Part shown: in pieces, positions 44,462-54,593 of the stretch
Layout: each line of letters starts with the position of its first letter
How positions within the stretch are numbered: position 1 is the stretch's first letter
Source: Ottowia thiooxydans DSM 14619
GTDB taxonomy: Bacteria > Pseudomonadota > Gammaproteobacteria > Burkholderiales > Burkholderiaceae_C
Direction of reading: 5' to 3'
NCBI RefSeq assembly: GCF_000422885.1
Contig: NZ_KE383945.1
Coordinates: forward strand, 1-64,000
DNA: 64,000 bases
Notes under the pieces: generated by a model
The model's database searches: none
Told to the model about the DNA's origin: nothing
The model's input: only the letters and a program-made list of their open reading frames with translations
Program-made: the position numbers and the translations under genes

Positions 44462-45403
44462 TCATGTGAAATGGTTTGCCAACGGCGTTGGCGGCTCACC
44501 GCGCCAGAAGGCAGGATCTCCGTAGCGCGCACGCAGGAAGTCCACCCAAAGCCTTACGCGCAATGGTAAATGCTTGGTGGGGTGCGGCAAGATGGCGTAG
44601 ATGCCATTGGGCAATGCCGCGAAAGCCTCCAGCACGGGGACGAGCCGGCCAGTGGCAATTTCTTGCTCCACCTCCCAGATGCTGCGCCAGGCGATACCGT
44701 GCCCGGCCAGGCACCAGTCATGCAGAACCTGACCATCTGAGCAATCCAGCGGACCACCCGGACGAAGATAGGTCACTTCACCTTGTTCGCTGAAAGCCCA
44801 TCCGCGGGTCTGGGAAGCGTCACTCGACAGCACAAGACAATCGTGCTGCGCAAGCTCTCTGGGGTGCATGGGCGTGCCATGGCGTAGAAGGTAATCTGGC
44901 GTTGCCACGCACAAGCGCCGGTTGTCGGCCAACCTCACGCTGATAAGTGAGGAATCAGGCAGATCGCCTACGCGTACCGCGCAGTCATAACCTTCCCCCG
45001 CCAGATCGATGACGCGGTCAGAGAGATTCAGGGAAATGCGCAGACGCGGGTGCTGGGCGTGAAATTCCGGCACCAGCGGGGCCACATGACGGCGCCCGAA
45101 GCCAGCCGGCGCGGTAATGCGCAGGTGCCCACTGGCCTGTAACCCTCCGGCGGATACGCTGGCCTCCGCGCCCGCTACCTCCGCCACGATACGTTGGCAA
45201 TCGTCCAGGAAAGCCGCACCTTCATGCGTGAGGGCGATACGACGGGTGGTGCGAATGAGCAGCTTGACGTCCAGGTGTTCCTCCAGCGCATCCAGCCGCC
45301 GGCTGATCACCGCCGGCGCTACGCCCTCTGCCCGAGCGGCAGCGCTGAGGCTGCCCCGCGTAGCCACGGAAACAAAGGTTTCAAAGGCTTTGAGCTTGTC
45401 CAT
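44462..45403 (-). CDS. LysR family transcriptional regulator
   Basis: A 313-residue LysR regulator. The winged HTH spans about residues 1-60 (AFETFVSVATRGSLSAAARAEG, then VAPAVISRRLDALEEHL). The ligand domain starts near 90 (GHLRITAPAGFGRRHV). It is divergent from glcB, with a 153-base gap, so autoregulation and control of the malate synthase gene are plausible. An ATG at 45403 is taken; a TTG two codons upstream is possible. Confidence 0.92.
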   Translation of the reverse strand: MDKLKAFETFVSVATRGSLSAAARAEGVAPAVISRRLDALEEHLDVKLLIRTTRRIALTHEGAAFLDDCQRIVAEVAGAEASVSAGGLQASGHLRITAPAGFGRRHVAPLVPEFHAQHPRLRISLNLSDRVIDLAGEGYDCAVRVGDLPDSSLISVRLADNRRLCVATPDYLLRHGTPMHPRELAQHDCLVLSSDASQTRGWAFSEQGEVTYLRPGGPLDCSDGQVLHDWCLAGHGIAWRSIWEVEQEIATGRLVPVLEAFAALPNGIYAILPHPTKHLPLRVRLWVDFLRARYGDPAFWRGEPPTPLANHFT

Positions 45404-45556
45404 GGGCAAATTATGCGGAGAAATTGCTCACTTTTGTCTTTTAGTTAAAGGTTTTTCTATTTTTAGATGTCTTTTGTGCGGAAAACAAATCGAATATTAT
45501 TTGACGTCCCATCCAGAAGAGTTGATTCATCTCTCTTCACAACCATTTGATTCAGC
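45404..45556. promoter_or_regulatory. divergent promoter region LysR/glcB
   Basis: The gap is AT-rich and should hold both promoters. No clear T-N11-A operator stands out. Several AT blocks (TTTTCTATTTTTAG near 45452, AATATTATTTGACG near 45492) could be -10/-35 elements. Confidence 0.4.
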
Positions 45557-47779
45557 ATGACTTCACGCACCAAGATCCACGACCTGCAAGTCGCCACCGA
45601 ACTCTTCGACTTTCTCAACCAGGAAGTCCTGCCTGGCGTGGGTGTTTCCCAAGGTGATTTCTGGCAGGGATTTTCTACCCTCGTGACCGAGCTGGCACCC
45701 AAGAACGCCGCCTTGCTGGCCGAGCGTGATCGCCTGCAGAAGGAGCTGGACACCTGGCATGGCGCCAATCCAGGCCCCATCAAGGACATGCGTGCCTACC
45801 GCGCCTTCCTGGAAGGCATTGGCTATCTGGTACCTGATCCCGGCAAAGTGCAGATCACCACAACCAATGTGGATGAGGAGCTGGCCCTGCAAGCCGGCCC
45901 GCAACTGGTGGTTCCCATCCTCAATGCCCGTTACGCGCTCAATGCCGCCAACGCGCGCTGGGGCAGCCTGTACGACGCGCTCTACGGCACCGACGTGATC
46001 CCGCAAACCAAAGGCTTGGAAAAAGGCGTCAAGTACAACGCCCGCCGGGGCGCCAAAGTCATTGAATGGGCGCGCCATGTGCTCGACCGCACCGCGCCGC
46101 TGAAGAGAGGTTCCCACGTAGACTCTACCGGCTACGTGGTGAAAGACGGAGAGTTGGTGGTCAAACTCAAGAGCGGCAAGAGCAGCAAGTTGGCCGACAA
46201 CAGCCAGTTTCTGGGCTATCAGGGTGAGGCCAAGGCACCTGCTTCGGTCTTGCTGGTGCACAACGGCCTGCATCTGGATATCCGCATCGATCACAAATCG
46301 CCCATTGGCAAGAACGATCCGGCCGGGCTCAGCGACCTGGTGGTGGAAGCAGCCGTCTCGACCATTCTTGATCTCGAAGACTCCGTGGCCGCAGTCGACG
46401 CGCAGGACAAGGTGATTGGCTACCGCAACTGGCTGGGCATTCTGAATGGCACTTTGACCGAGTCATTCAAGAAGGGCAGCAAAACCTTGACGCGCGGTCT
46501 GAACCCTGACCGCGTCTACACCGCGCCAAACGGCAAAGCCAACGTCACGCTGCACGGCCGCTCGCTGATGTTCGTGCGCAATGTGGGCCACCTGATGACC
46601 AACCCGGCCATTCAGTGGAAGGATTCGGCAGGCCAGTGGAAAGAGATCCCGGAAGGCATCATGGATGCCGCCGTGACCACCGCCATCGCCATGCATGACC
46701 TGCAGGGCAAGGGTGCGAATGGCATTCGCAACTCACGCACCGGCAGTGTCTACATCGTCAAACCCAAGATGCACGGCCCTTCAGAAGTGGCGTTTGCCAG
46801 TGAGCTGTTTGGCCGGGTCGAGAAAGTACTTGGCCTGCGCGCGAACACCGTCAAGCTGGGCATCATGGACGAAGAGCGCCGCACCAGCGTCAACCTGAAG
46901 GCCTGTATTGAGGCTGCCAAGGCGCGCGTGGCGTTCATCAACACCGGCTTCCTCGATCGCACGGGCGACGAGATGCACAGCTGCATGCAGGCTGGCCCCG
47001 TCTATCGCAAAGGCGATATGAAGACCAGCGCCTGGATCCAGGCCTACGAACGCAACAACGTACTGGTTGGCCTGGCTTGCGGCTTGCGTGGCAAGGCGCA
47101 GATCGGCAAGGGCATGTGGGCTGCACCTGATCTGATGGCGGAAATGATGAAGCAGAAGATCGGCCATCCAAAAGCAGGGGCCAACACCGCCTGGGTGCCC
47201 AACCCTACGGGAGCCGCTCTGCACGCCATGCACTACCACCAGGTGTTGGTGAGCGATGTGCAAAAGCAACTTGAAAATGAGCTGGCGCAAGCCAACGCCA
47301 AGGCTCTTCGCGATGAGCTGTTGACCGGTCTGCTGACCATTCCCGTGGCGCCCGAGGCCAAGTGGACACCCGCCGAGCGCCAACAGGAGTTGGACAACAA
47401 TGCACAGGGCATTCTGGGCTATGTGGTGCGCTGGGTGGACCAGGGCGTGGGTTGCTCCAAAGTCCCTGATATCCACAATATCGGCCTGATGGAAGACCGC
47501 GCCACGCTGCGCATCTCCAGCCAGCACATGGCCAACTGGCTGTTGCATGGTGTGGTGACCAAGGCTCAGGTCAAGGCGACTCTTGAGCGCATGGCGGCAC
47601 TGGTGGACCAACAGAACGCGGGCGACCGTCTCTACCGGCCTATGGACGGAAACTTCAAGAAGTCTGCGGCGTTCAAGGCTGCCTGCGACCTGGTGTTCAA
47701 GGGTGTCGAGCAGCCAAGCGGGTATACCGAGCCTTTGCTGCATGCATGGCGGCAGAAGGTGAAAAGCGGCAAGGCTTAA
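45557..47779 (+). CDS. glcB: malate synthase G
   Basis: Malate synthase G condenses glyoxylate and acetyl-CoA to malate. The 740-residue protein is in the isoform G size range. The segment [20 protein letters not shown] and [10 protein letters not shown] open it. The TIM-barrel part follows, with [16 protein letters not shown] (catalytic/metal Glu and Asp region), [26 protein letters not shown] and [14 protein letters not shown]. The C-terminal part begins near [10 protein letters not shown] and has the catalytic Asp near [16 protein letters not shown]. It is monocistronic, closed by a hairpin, and is needed for growth on C2 compounds. Confidence 0.96.
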   Translation: MTSRTKIHDLQVATELFDFLNQEVLPGVGVSQGDFWQGFSTLVTELAPKNAALLAERDRLQKELDTWHGANPGPIKDMRAYRAFLEGIGYLVPDPGKVQITTTNVDEELALQAGPQLVVPILNARYALNAANARWGSLYDALYGTDVIPQTKGLEKGVKYNARRGAKVIEWARHVLDRTAPLKRGSHVDSTGYVVKDGELVVKLKSGKSSKLADNSQFLGYQGEAKAPASVLLVHNGLHLDIRIDHKSPIGKNDPAGLSDLVVEAAVSTILDLEDSVAAVDAQDKVIGYRNWLGILNGTLTESFKKGSKTLTRGLNPDRVYTAPNGKANVTLHGRSLMFVRNVGHLMTNPAIQWKDSAGQWKEIPEGIMDAAVTTAIAMHDLQGKGANGIRNSRTGSVYIVKPKMHGPSEVAFASELFGRVEKVLGLRANTVKLGIMDEERRTSVNLKACIEAAKARVAFINTGFLDRTGDEMHSCMQAGPVYRKGDMKTSAWIQAYERNNVLVGLACGLRGKAQIGKGMWAAPDLMAEMMKQKIGHPKAGANTAWVPNPTGAALHAMHYHQVLVSDVQKQLENELAQANAKALRDELLTGLLTIPVAPEAKWTPAERQQELDNNAQGILGYVVRWVDQGVGCSKVPDIHNIGLMEDRATLRISSQHMANWLLHGVVTKAQVKATLERMAALVDQQNAGDRLYRPMDGNFKKSAAFKAACDLVFKGVEQPSGYTEPLLHAWRQKVKSGKA

Positions 47780-47793
47780 AGCCTAAGCCCATC

Positions 47794-47821
47794 AAAAACG
47801 GCGCCCGAGGGCGCCGTTTTT
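47794..47821. terminator. rho-independent terminator after glcB
   Basis: A hairpin with arms AAACGGCGCCC and GGGCGCCGTTT around a short loop is flanked by an A run and a T run. It lies between glcB and the convergent DksA-like gene and may serve both strands. Confidence 0.88.
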
Positions 47822-47858
47822 GATGGCAGATCTTTTTACTCTTGAAAGCAGGTTCGCA

Positions 47859-48248
47859 TCAGGCGCGGACGCTGCCCTGCTTTTGCTCCCGCTTGGATTT
47901 GCATGCCACGCAGTGCTGGGTCATGGGCTCAATCTTCAGGCGCTCAAATGGAATAGAGCAACCGCATTCATCGCATTCGCCGTAACTGCCGTCCTCGATC
48001 GCTTCTAGCGCGCGATCGATGCGAATCAACTCTTGTTCATCCAGCGAGGTGAGCGCTTGATCGACTTCCCGTGTCTGATTGGCCAGCCGTGCGTTGTCAT
48101 CTTGGGACACGCTGCCTGCGGTATTTTCGGTTGGCGCCAAGTTGGCGATGTTTTGCTCCATCTGCCCAGCCAGCTCCTTGCGGCGAGCCAGTAGCTGGTC
48201 TTTCAACTCATTCAGCTGAGGTGCAGTCAAGGTCAAATTCTGGGTCAT
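47859..48248 (-). CDS. DksA/TraR-family zinc-finger protein
   Basis: A 129-residue member of the DksA/TraR family. The N-terminal helices (about 1-75) can form the coiled-coil that enters the RNA polymerase secondary channel. The C-terminal zinc finger is CDECGCSIPFERLKIEPM followed by CVAC, CX2C-X17-CX2C. The coiled-coil tip differs from the DPADRA of DksA (SQDDNARLANQT). It is a paralogue rather than the principal DksA, so its role is regulatory but unresolved. RBS GGAG precedes the ATG at 48248. Confidence 0.88.
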   Translation of the reverse strand: MTQNLTLTAPQLNELKDQLLARRKELAGQMEQNIANLAPTENTAGSVSQDDNARLANQTREVDQALTSLDEQELIRIDRALEAIEDGSYGECDECGCSIPFERLKIEPMTQHCVACKSKREQKQGSVRA

Positions 48249-48364
48249 GGGGATGTCTCCTGATAGGGATATGTAGCGTCAACGCTGATCCCCCACCATA
48301 ACATCCGCTTTAAGAGCCTGTCCTTGATCTTTGCCAAGCCAAAAGGTCAAGAACCTTAATCCCC

Positions 48365-48583
48365 CTAAAGCCGATGGCCATGCACACGCAAGGCTTCGGC
48401 GACGATGGGCGACAGGCTGGTGCTCGCCTCTCCTGCGTAGCCCACGATTGCCCGGCGCATACGCGGCTCCCAGTACAAGAGGATGTGATTGGCGATGCTG
48501 TCCAGCGCTTCCTCTCGATCCGGCAGGGATTCGAAGAATTGGCCAATGCGGTTGGCCATGTTGGCAAGGTTTTCAGTGTCCAT
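48365..48583 (-). CDS. fdsD: formate dehydrogenase delta subunit
   Basis: A 72-residue small subunit. The pattern MDTENLANMANRIGQFFESL, then NHILLYWEPRMRRAI and the HGHRL-type end is typical of FdsD. It is needed for assembly of the NAD-linked molybdenum formate dehydrogenase by family evidence. It starts three bases after fdhD, as last gene of the operon. Confidence 0.88.
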   Translation of the reverse strand: MDTENLANMANRIGQFFESLPDREEALDSIANHILLYWEPRMRRAIVGYAGEASTSLSPIVAEALRVHGHRL

Positions 48584-48586
48584 GAA

Positions 48587-49402
48587 TCAAGTAAGCAGGT
48601 TTCTCAGGCCGAGGCGTTCCGGGAAGGCGTAAGCCACAAAATTTTCACCGCGCAGAAAGCCTGCCAGCGGCAAACCACAGGCCTTGGCGGTATCGACAGC
48701 CATTGCCGTGGGTGCAGAAACGGCGGCTAGAGCGCCGGCACCCATCATGGCGGCCTTTTGCACCATCTCAAAGCTCGCCCGACTGGTAATGCAGGCGAAG
48801 CCTGGCGTGCCTAGCCACGGGCTACGCAGCAGAGCGCCGGCCACTTTGTCCAGTGCATTGTGACGCCCCACGTCTTCGCGCACGATGAGCGTCTCTCCGT
48901 TGGGAGCACACCAGGCAGCTGCATGAGTGGCGCCTGTGAGATGTTGGATGGCCTGCTGTGCAGACAAGGCTTGCAAGGCGTGTCCAAAGGCCGCAGCGGT
49001 GAAAGTGACTACAGGGCAGGCAGGCAGGGTACGGCGCACCTCCGCCAGGCTATCTGTACCGCACAGGCCACACCCCGTACGGCCGGCCAAGGTGCGCCTG
49101 CGCTCTTTGAGACGCCATTCACAGGCCGCCGCCACCGACAGGTGCACCGAGATTCCATCTGCAGACTCTGACACTTCCAAGCCGTACAACTCGCCTGGAT
49201 GCGCCAGCAGCCCCTCCGTGATGCCAAAACCCAGCGCAAAATCATGCAGATCGGAAGGGCTGGCCATCATGACGGCGTGCGAGATGCCGTTGAAGACAAG
49301 GGCCACCGGCACCTCTTCCGCCAGCCAATCCGACTGCGCACGCGCATCCGGACTCCCGTGCACCACCACGCCGGCAGACCGCACGCCAGCGGGAAGGGTC
49401 AT
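48587..49402 (-). CDS. fdhD: formate dehydrogenase accessory sulfurtransferase FdhD
   Basis: A 271-residue protein that passes sulfur to the molybdenum cofactor of formate dehydrogenase. The CX2C motif is GRTGCGLCGTDSL (C111, C114). The FNGISHAVMMAS N-terminal motif and VGRHNALDKV (GDP/Moco-binding-like) follow. It overlaps the fdsA stop as ATGA and equals the fdsC position of the Cupriavidus fdsGBACD operon. Confidence 0.95.
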   Translation of the reverse strand: MTLPAGVRSAGVVVHGSPDARAQSDWLAEEVPVALVFNGISHAVMMASPSDLHDFALGFGITEGLLAHPGELYGLEVSESADGISVHLSVAAACEWRLKERRRTLAGRTGCGLCGTDSLAEVRRTLPACPVVTFTAAAFGHALQALSAQQAIQHLTGATHAAAWCAPNGETLIVREDVGRHNALDKVAGALLRSPWLGTPGFACITSRASFEMVQKAAMMGAGALAAVSAPTAMAVDTAKACGLPLAGFLRGENFVAYAFPERLGLRNLLT

Positions 49403-52308
49403 TTCGCAGGAACGCCGACGTCGGCCGGGGCCTGCTCTTGCGCATGAGCCAGCAAGTCCAGTTGTTGTTGGTTGAACGCGGCGTAATCGCGCTGCCAGTC
49501 AGAGTGCTGCGCCACCTTGTTGACCTGTACTGCCGTGACTTTGTATTCGGGGCAATTGGTGGCCCAGTCGGAGCTGTCCGTGGTGATGACGTTGGCGCCA
49601 GATTCCGGGAAATGGAAGGTGGTGTAGACCACGCCCGGCTGCATGCGATCGCTCACCTTCGCACGCAACACGGTCTGGCCCGCGCGGCTGGTGATGCCTA
49701 CCCAATCGCCTTCGACTACGCCACGCTCTTTCGCATCTTCGGGGTGGAGTTCCAGGCGGTCCTCGTCGTGCCAAAGATTATTGGGCGTACGACGCGTCTG
49801 CGCGCCCACGTTGTATTGGGAAAGAATACGCCCGGTAGTGAGCAAGAGCGGGAACCGGCGCGTGACCTTTTCGTCGCTAGGGATGTACTGCGTAATGAAG
49901 AAGCGACCCTTGCCGCGCACAAAACCGCCCTCATGCATGATGGCCGTGCCAGCGGCAGGTGTGCTTTCATTGCAGGGCCACTGCAAACTGCCCAAGCGCT
50001 CGATGGCCTCGTAGCTCACACCACGGAACGATGGCGTCAGCTCCGCGATCTCCTGCATGATTTGCTCGGGATGGTCGTAATGCATGGGATAGCCCAAGGC
50101 ATTGGACAGACGCACCGTCACTTCCCAGTCAGCCAGCCCAGGCATGGGCGGCATCACCTGCCGGACACGCGAAATGCGGCGCTCGGCATTGGTGAAGGTG
50201 CCGTCTTTCTCGAGGAAGGAACTGCCGGGCAGCAACACATGGGCGAACTTGGCGGTCTCGTTGAGGAAGATGTCTTGCACAACGATGCATTCCATGGCCC
50301 CGAGTGCCTGGGAAACGTGCTGAGTATTGGGATCCGATTGGGCGATGTCTTCGCCCTGGCAGTACAAGCCCTTGAAGGTGCCGCCAATCGCCGCTTCGAA
50401 CATGTTGGGAATTCGAAGGCCGGGCTCTGGGTTGAGCTCCACGCCCCAGGCAGCTTCGAACTGCGTGCGCACGGTGGTGTCAGATATATGGCGGTAGCCA
50501 GGCAGCTCATGCGGAAAGCTGCCCATGTCGCAGCTGCCCTGTACATTGTTCTGACCGCGCAGTGGGTTCACACCCACACCTTCACGGCCCACCATGCCGC
50601 AAGCCATGGCGAGGTTGGCGATACCCATGACCATGGTGGAGCCCTGGGCATGCTCGGTCACACCCAGCCCGTAATAGATAGCGGAATTGGGGCCGGCAGC
50701 ATACAAACGCGCGGCGGCACGCACTTCAGCAGCCGGCACACCCGTGGAGATCTCCAGAGCTTCGGGAGAGTTTTCTTCCCGCCCTACGAACTCGCGCCAT
50801 TGCTCAAAGCTACGGGCATCGCAGCGCTCAGCCACGTAGGCTTCATTCACCAGGCCTTCATTGACCACCACGTGGGCCAGGGCGGTGATGATGGCCACGT
50901 TGGTGCCGGGCCGCAAGGCCAGGTGGTGTTCGGCCCGCACATGGGGGCTGCTGACCAGATCGATACGGCGGGGATCGACCACGATCAGGCGAGCACCGTC
51001 TCCATGGCCTTTGCCGCGCAGGCGTTTTTTCATGCGCGAGGCAAACACGGGGTGTGCATCGCTGGGGTTGGCGCCAATGACCATGATCACGTCAGCGTGG
51101 TCCACCGACTGGAAGGTCTGCGTACCAGCCGAGGTGCCGAAGGTCTGCCCCAGGCCATATCCGGTGGGAGAGTGGCACACGCGTGCGCAGGTATCGACGT
51201 TGTTGGTGCCGAAGGCGGCGCGCACCAGCTTTTGCACCAGATAGGTTTCTTCGTTGGTACAACGGCTGGAGGTGATGCCACCGACGGAGTCGCGGCCATG
51301 CGTGGCCTGAATCTCGCGGAAGCGGCGAGCGGCATACCCGATGGCTTCGTCCCAACTCACCTCGCGCCAAGGGTCCGTGATGCGGTCGCGGATCATGGGC
51401 TTGGTGATGCGGTCTTTGTGCGTGGTGTAGCCCCACGCGAAGCGACCCTTGACGCAGCTATGGCCCTCATTGGCCTTGCCGTCTTTCCAGGGGACCATGC
51501 GCACGACTTCATTGCCCTTCATCTCAGCCTTGAAGCCGCAGCCCACCCCGCAATAAGCGCAGGTGGTGATGACGCTGTGCTCAGCCTGGCCGAGCATGAT
51601 CACGCTCTTTTCCTGCAGAGTGGCGGTGGGGCAGGCCTGCACACAGGCCCCGCAGCTCACGCAATCACTCTCCATGAAAGACTGATCCTGGCCGGCTGAA
51701 ACACGGCTTTCAAAGCCACGCCCGGAAATGGTCAGTGCAAAAGTGCCTTGGGTTTCCTCGCACGCACGCACGCACCGATTGCAGACAATGCACTTGGCGG
51801 GGTCGTAGGTGAAGTACGGATTGGATTCGTCTTTCTGCAGGCCCAGGTGGTGCTTGCCGCCATACTGCGCGCCCACTCCATAGCGCACTTCTCGCAGGCC
51901 GGTCACACCCGCCATGTCTTGCAGCTCGCAATCGCCGTTGGCCGCACAAGTCAGGCAATCGAGCGGGTGATCGGAGATGTAAAGCTCCATGACCCCTTTG
52001 CGCAGTTGCTGCAGCTTGGGAGTTTGCGTGCGCACCTTCATGCCCGCTTCAGCGGGCGTGGTGCAAGAAGCCGGGTAGCCACGGCGGCCCTCGATCTCCA
52101 CCAGACACAGGCGGCAGGAGCCAAAGGGATCGAGGCTATCTGTGGCGCATAGCTTGGGCACCTGTACACCAGCATCCAAGGCGGCCCGCATGAGCGAGGT
52201 ACCTTTGGGCACAGTGATATCTGCGCCGTCGATCTCCAGGGTAACGGTCTCGGATGAGATCACGGCGGGCGTGCCATGATCGATTTCAGGATTGTGGTGA
52301 TAGAGCAT
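49399..52308 (-). CDS. fdsA: NAD-linked formate dehydrogenase alpha subunit
   Basis: The 969-residue catalytic subunit oxidises formate to CO2 at a bis-MGD molybdenum site and passes electrons to FdsB. An N-terminal ferredoxin-like part holds a 2Fe-2S site (CATDSLDPFGSCRLC), a HX3C-type Fe-S region, and two 4Fe-4S motifs (CIVCNRCVRACEE; CVSCGACVQACP). The molybdopterin domain starts near TCAYCGVGCGF. The Mo ligand is Cys, in RVCHSPTGYGLGQTFG, not selenocysteine. The C-terminal dinucleotide-binding domain begins near RFPLLLTTGRILSQYN. ATG at 52308 with GGAG is used. Confidence 0.97.
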   Translation of the reverse strand: MLYHHNPEIDHGTPAVISSETVTLEIDGADITVPKGTSLMRAALDAGVQVPKLCATDSLDPFGSCRLCLVEIEGRRGYPASCTTPAEAGMKVRTQTPKLQQLRKGVMELYISDHPLDCLTCAANGDCELQDMAGVTGLREVRYGVGAQYGGKHHLGLQKDESNPYFTYDPAKCIVCNRCVRACEETQGTFALTISGRGFESRVSAGQDQSFMESDCVSCGACVQACPTATLQEKSVIMLGQAEHSVITTCAYCGVGCGFKAEMKGNEVVRMVPWKDGKANEGHSCVKGRFAWGYTTHKDRITKPMIRDRITDPWREVSWDEAIGYAARRFREIQATHGRDSVGGITSSRCTNEETYLVQKLVRAAFGTNNVDTCARVCHSPTGYGLGQTFGTSAGTQTFQSVDHADVIMVIGANPSDAHPVFASRMKKRLRGKGHGDGARLIVVDPRRIDLVSSPHVRAEHHLALRPGTNVAIITALAHVVVNEGLVNEAYVAERCDARSFEQWREFVGREENSPEALEISTGVPAAEVRAAARLYAAGPNSAIYYGLGVTEHAQGSTMVMGIANLAMACGMVGREGVGVNPLRGQNNVQGSCDMGSFPHELPGYRHISDTTVRTQFEAAWGVELNPEPGLRIPNMFEAAIGGTFKGLYCQGEDIAQSDPNTQHVSQALGAMECIVVQDIFLNETAKFAHVLLPGSSFLEKDGTFTNAERRISRVRQVMPPMPGLADWEVTVRLSNALGYPMHYDHPEQIMQEIAELTPSFRGVSYEAIERLGSLQWPCNESTPAAGTAIMHEGGFVRGKGRFFITQYIPSDEKVTRRFPLLLTTGRILSQYNVGAQTRRTPNNLWHDEDRLELHPEDAKERGVVEGDWVGITSRAGQTVLRAKVSDRMQPGVVYTTFHFPESGANVITTDSSDWATNCPEYKVTAVQVNKVAQHSDWQRDYAAFNQQQLDLLAHAQEQAPADVGVPAK

Positions 52309-52328
52309 CGTGGTCTCCTGACTTCTTC

Positions 52329-53891
52329 TCAATGGGCTGCCGGGGCTACGGCCTCTATGCCGAAATCTGCCGGGTAGTGGTTCAAGGCGGACAGGACCGG
52401 ATAAGGGGTCATACCCCCCATGGCGCACAGGCTGCCATGCACCATGGTGTCGCACAAATCCCGCAATAGATCAACTTGGCGAGCATGGTCTTGCCGCTTG
52501 GTGATGCGGTCAATCACTTCCACGCCGCGAGTGGAGCCAATGCGGCAAGGTGTGCACTTGCCACAGGACTCCAGCGCGCAAAATTCCATGGCGTAGCGCG
52601 CCAACGCGGCCATATCCGCCGTGTCGTCGTGCACCACCAAGCCGCCGTGGCCCACAACCGCGCCAACGGCTGCATAGGCCTCGTAGTCCAGCGGGATATC
52701 CCACTGTGACTCTGGCAGATAGGTACCAAGCGGCCCCCCCACCTGCACGGTTTTAACAGGCCGGCCAGAACGTGTGCCGCCGCCGAAATCGAACACCAGC
52801 TCACGCAGCGTGAGGCCAAAGGCTTTTTCCACCAGGCCACCATGGCGGATGTTGCCAGCGATCTGAAAGGGCAGCGTACCGCGCGAGCGGCCCATACCGA
52901 AATCACGATAGAACGCCGCGCCACGCGCGAGGATGATCGGAACGGTGGCGAAGCTGATGACGTTGTTGATGACGGTGGGCTGGCCGAATAGGCCTTCAAT
53001 AGCCGGCAGCGGCGGTTTGGCGCGCACCACGCCGCGCTTGCCTTCGATGCTTTCCAGCATGGCGGTCTCTTCACCGCACACATAGGCACCGGCCGCCTTG
53101 CGCACTTCCAGGTGAAAGGCGCGGCCCGTATCCAGCACGCTCTCGCCCAGATAACCTGCGGCCGTGGCATGGGCAATGGCTTCGGCCATCACGGCCACCG
53201 CGTGGGGATATTCGGAGCGGATGTAGATATAACCCTGCGTAGCGCCTACGGCCAAGCCGGCGATAGCCATGCCCTCGATGAGCATGTAGGGATCGCCCTC
53301 CAGTGTCATGCGGTCAGAGAAGGTGCCGGAGTCGCCTTCATCCGCGTTGCAGACCACATATTTCTGCGGCGCTTGCACTCTATGCACAGTTTGCCACTTG
53401 ATACCCGTGGGGAAAGCCGCACCTCCGCGGCCACGCAGGCCGGAATCGAGCACTTCCGCCACGACGGCAGCGCCCTCCAGCGCAACGGCACGCTTCAGGC
53501 CTGCCCAGCCCTCATGGGCCTCGTAGTCACTCAAAGACAGCGGATCGGTGATACCCATGCGCTTGAAAGTCAGGCGCTCCTGCTTGGCAAGATAGGGCAT
53601 GGCTTCGGTCAAGCCGTGCCCAAGGGGATGGTTGCCACCCGTCAGAGCCCCGGCATCCAGCAGAGAGGAAACGTCTTCTGGCTCCACGGGGCCATAGGCC
53701 ACCCGGCCTTGCGGCGTTTCCACCTCCAGCATGGGCTCCAGCCAAAACATGCCACGAGAGCTGTTGCGCACGATCTGCACGGGATGGCCACGGCGCGCGC
53801 ATTCGGATGCCAGGGCCTGCGCCACCTCATCGGCTCCAACGGCCAAGGCCGCTGAGTCTCGTGGCACGAAAATTCTTGTGACTGAACTCAT
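52329..53891 (-). CDS. fdsB: NAD-linked formate dehydrogenase beta subunit (FMN/NADH)
   Basis: A 520-residue NuoF-like subunit that delivers electrons to NAD+. It has an N-terminal thioredoxin-like domain (about residues 1-110). GRGGAAFPTGIKW marks the FMN loop, GAYVCGEETAMLESIEG the NAD site, and ESCGKCTPCRIGSTRG the 4Fe-4S cluster (SCGXCXPC). It overlaps the fdsG stop as ATGA and precedes fdsA by 20 bases. Confidence 0.96.
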   Translation of the reverse strand: MSSVTRIFVPRDSAALAVGADEVAQALASECARRGHPVQIVRNSSRGMFWLEPMLEVETPQGRVAYGPVEPEDVSSLLDAGALTGGNHPLGHGLTEAMPYLAKQERLTFKRMGITDPLSLSDYEAHEGWAGLKRAVALEGAAVVAEVLDSGLRGRGGAAFPTGIKWQTVHRVQAPQKYVVCNADEGDSGTFSDRMTLEGDPYMLIEGMAIAGLAVGATQGYIYIRSEYPHAVAVMAEAIAHATAAGYLGESVLDTGRAFHLEVRKAAGAYVCGEETAMLESIEGKRGVVRAKPPLPAIEGLFGQPTVINNVISFATVPIILARGAAFYRDFGMGRSRGTLPFQIAGNIRHGGLVEKAFGLTLRELVFDFGGGTRSGRPVKTVQVGGPLGTYLPESQWDIPLDYEAYAAVGAVVGHGGLVVHDDTADMAALARYAMEFCALESCGKCTPCRIGSTRGVEVIDRITKRQDHARQVDLLRDLCDTMVHGSLCAMGGMTPYPVLSALNHYPADFGIEAVAPAAH

Positions 53892-54373
53892 GCCGCTGCT
53901 CCGTGTGCGGCGATGACGCGGTCAAATTTTTCAGGGGTCATACGAGCGTGCAGCTTGTCTCCAACCTGCATGGCCGGAGAAGAAGCGCACAAGCCCAGGC
54001 AATAGACTGACTCCACCGAATAGGCTTTTTCAGTGGATGTTCCGCCGGTGCTGCTCCCCAGGGTCTGCGTTGCGTGGGCAAACAGCGCTTCGGAACCACA
54101 GGCCTGGCAAGCTTCGGCTCGGCACACTTGCACCACTACGCCCACTGCGGGTTCGGTACGGAAGTGGTGGTAATACGTAAGCACTCCATGCACTTCAGCT
54201 CGTGAGAGATTCAACGCGACGGCTATAGGCTCTACAGCGGCGGCTGGCACATAGCCCAGCGCATCTTGAATATCGTGCAGCAAGGGCAAAAGCGCACCGG
54301 GGCGGTCTCGGTGGACAGCAACGAGGCCCGCAACGCAATCCAGCGGCGCTGCGGCAAGGGAACGAGCATTCAT
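53888..54373 (-). CDS. fdsG: NAD-linked formate dehydrogenase gamma subunit
   Basis: A 161-residue NuoE-like subunit with a thioredoxin-like 2Fe-2S fold. Cys residues are in VCRAEACQACGSE and CLGLCASSPAMQVG, the CX4C...CX3C pattern. The N-terminal helical part is SLPLLHDIQDALGYVP-like. It is the first gene of fdsGBA-fdhD-fdsD. Two nearby in-frame starts make the first codon uncertain by a few residues. Confidence 0.95.
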   Translation of the reverse strand: MNARSLAAAPLDCVAGLVAVHRDRPGALLPLLHDIQDALGYVPAAAVEPIAVALNLSRAEVHGVLTYYHHFRTEPAVGVVVQVCRAEACQACGSEALFAHATQTLGSSTGGTSTEKAYSVESVYCLGLCASSPAMQVGDKLHARMTPEKFDRVIAAHGAAA

Positions 54374-54593
54374 GGTGGGGCGAACTCTGTCAGCGGGTTA
54401 TCCTCGTAATTATGACCATCCAGGCTTGATCAGGGGCAAAAAGGGTATATACGACCAAAGCCGCAGACCCCAGAGCGAGCCCCTGATCAGGTGAACGCCT
54501 GGCGCATCCAACACCCGCGGCCCTGATGCAAAAGACCGCTTTGTCGCCTACGTTGCGAAGCCCGCCTGCGTCATCCCGCAAAATACCAACCGT
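54374..54593. promoter_or_regulatory. divergent fds/CWC promoter region with inverted repeat
   Basis: The gap holds a widely spaced inverted repeat: GATCAGGGGC at 54428-54437 and its complement GCCCCTGATC at 54479-54488, 41 bases apart. It could be an operator for the fds operon or for the gene to the right. No LysR gene such as fdsR lies next to the operon. Confidence 0.5.

Noticed and set aside
49438-51699. 753-codon open frame antisense to fdsA
   Set aside because: It mirrors the fdsA coding strand; fdsA has all expected motifs, and the antisense frame shows His/Gly-rich composition typical of shadows.
49399-52308. FdsA as a selenocysteine enzyme
   Set aside because: The Mo ligand codon region reads RVCHSPT with Cys, and there is no in-frame TGA.
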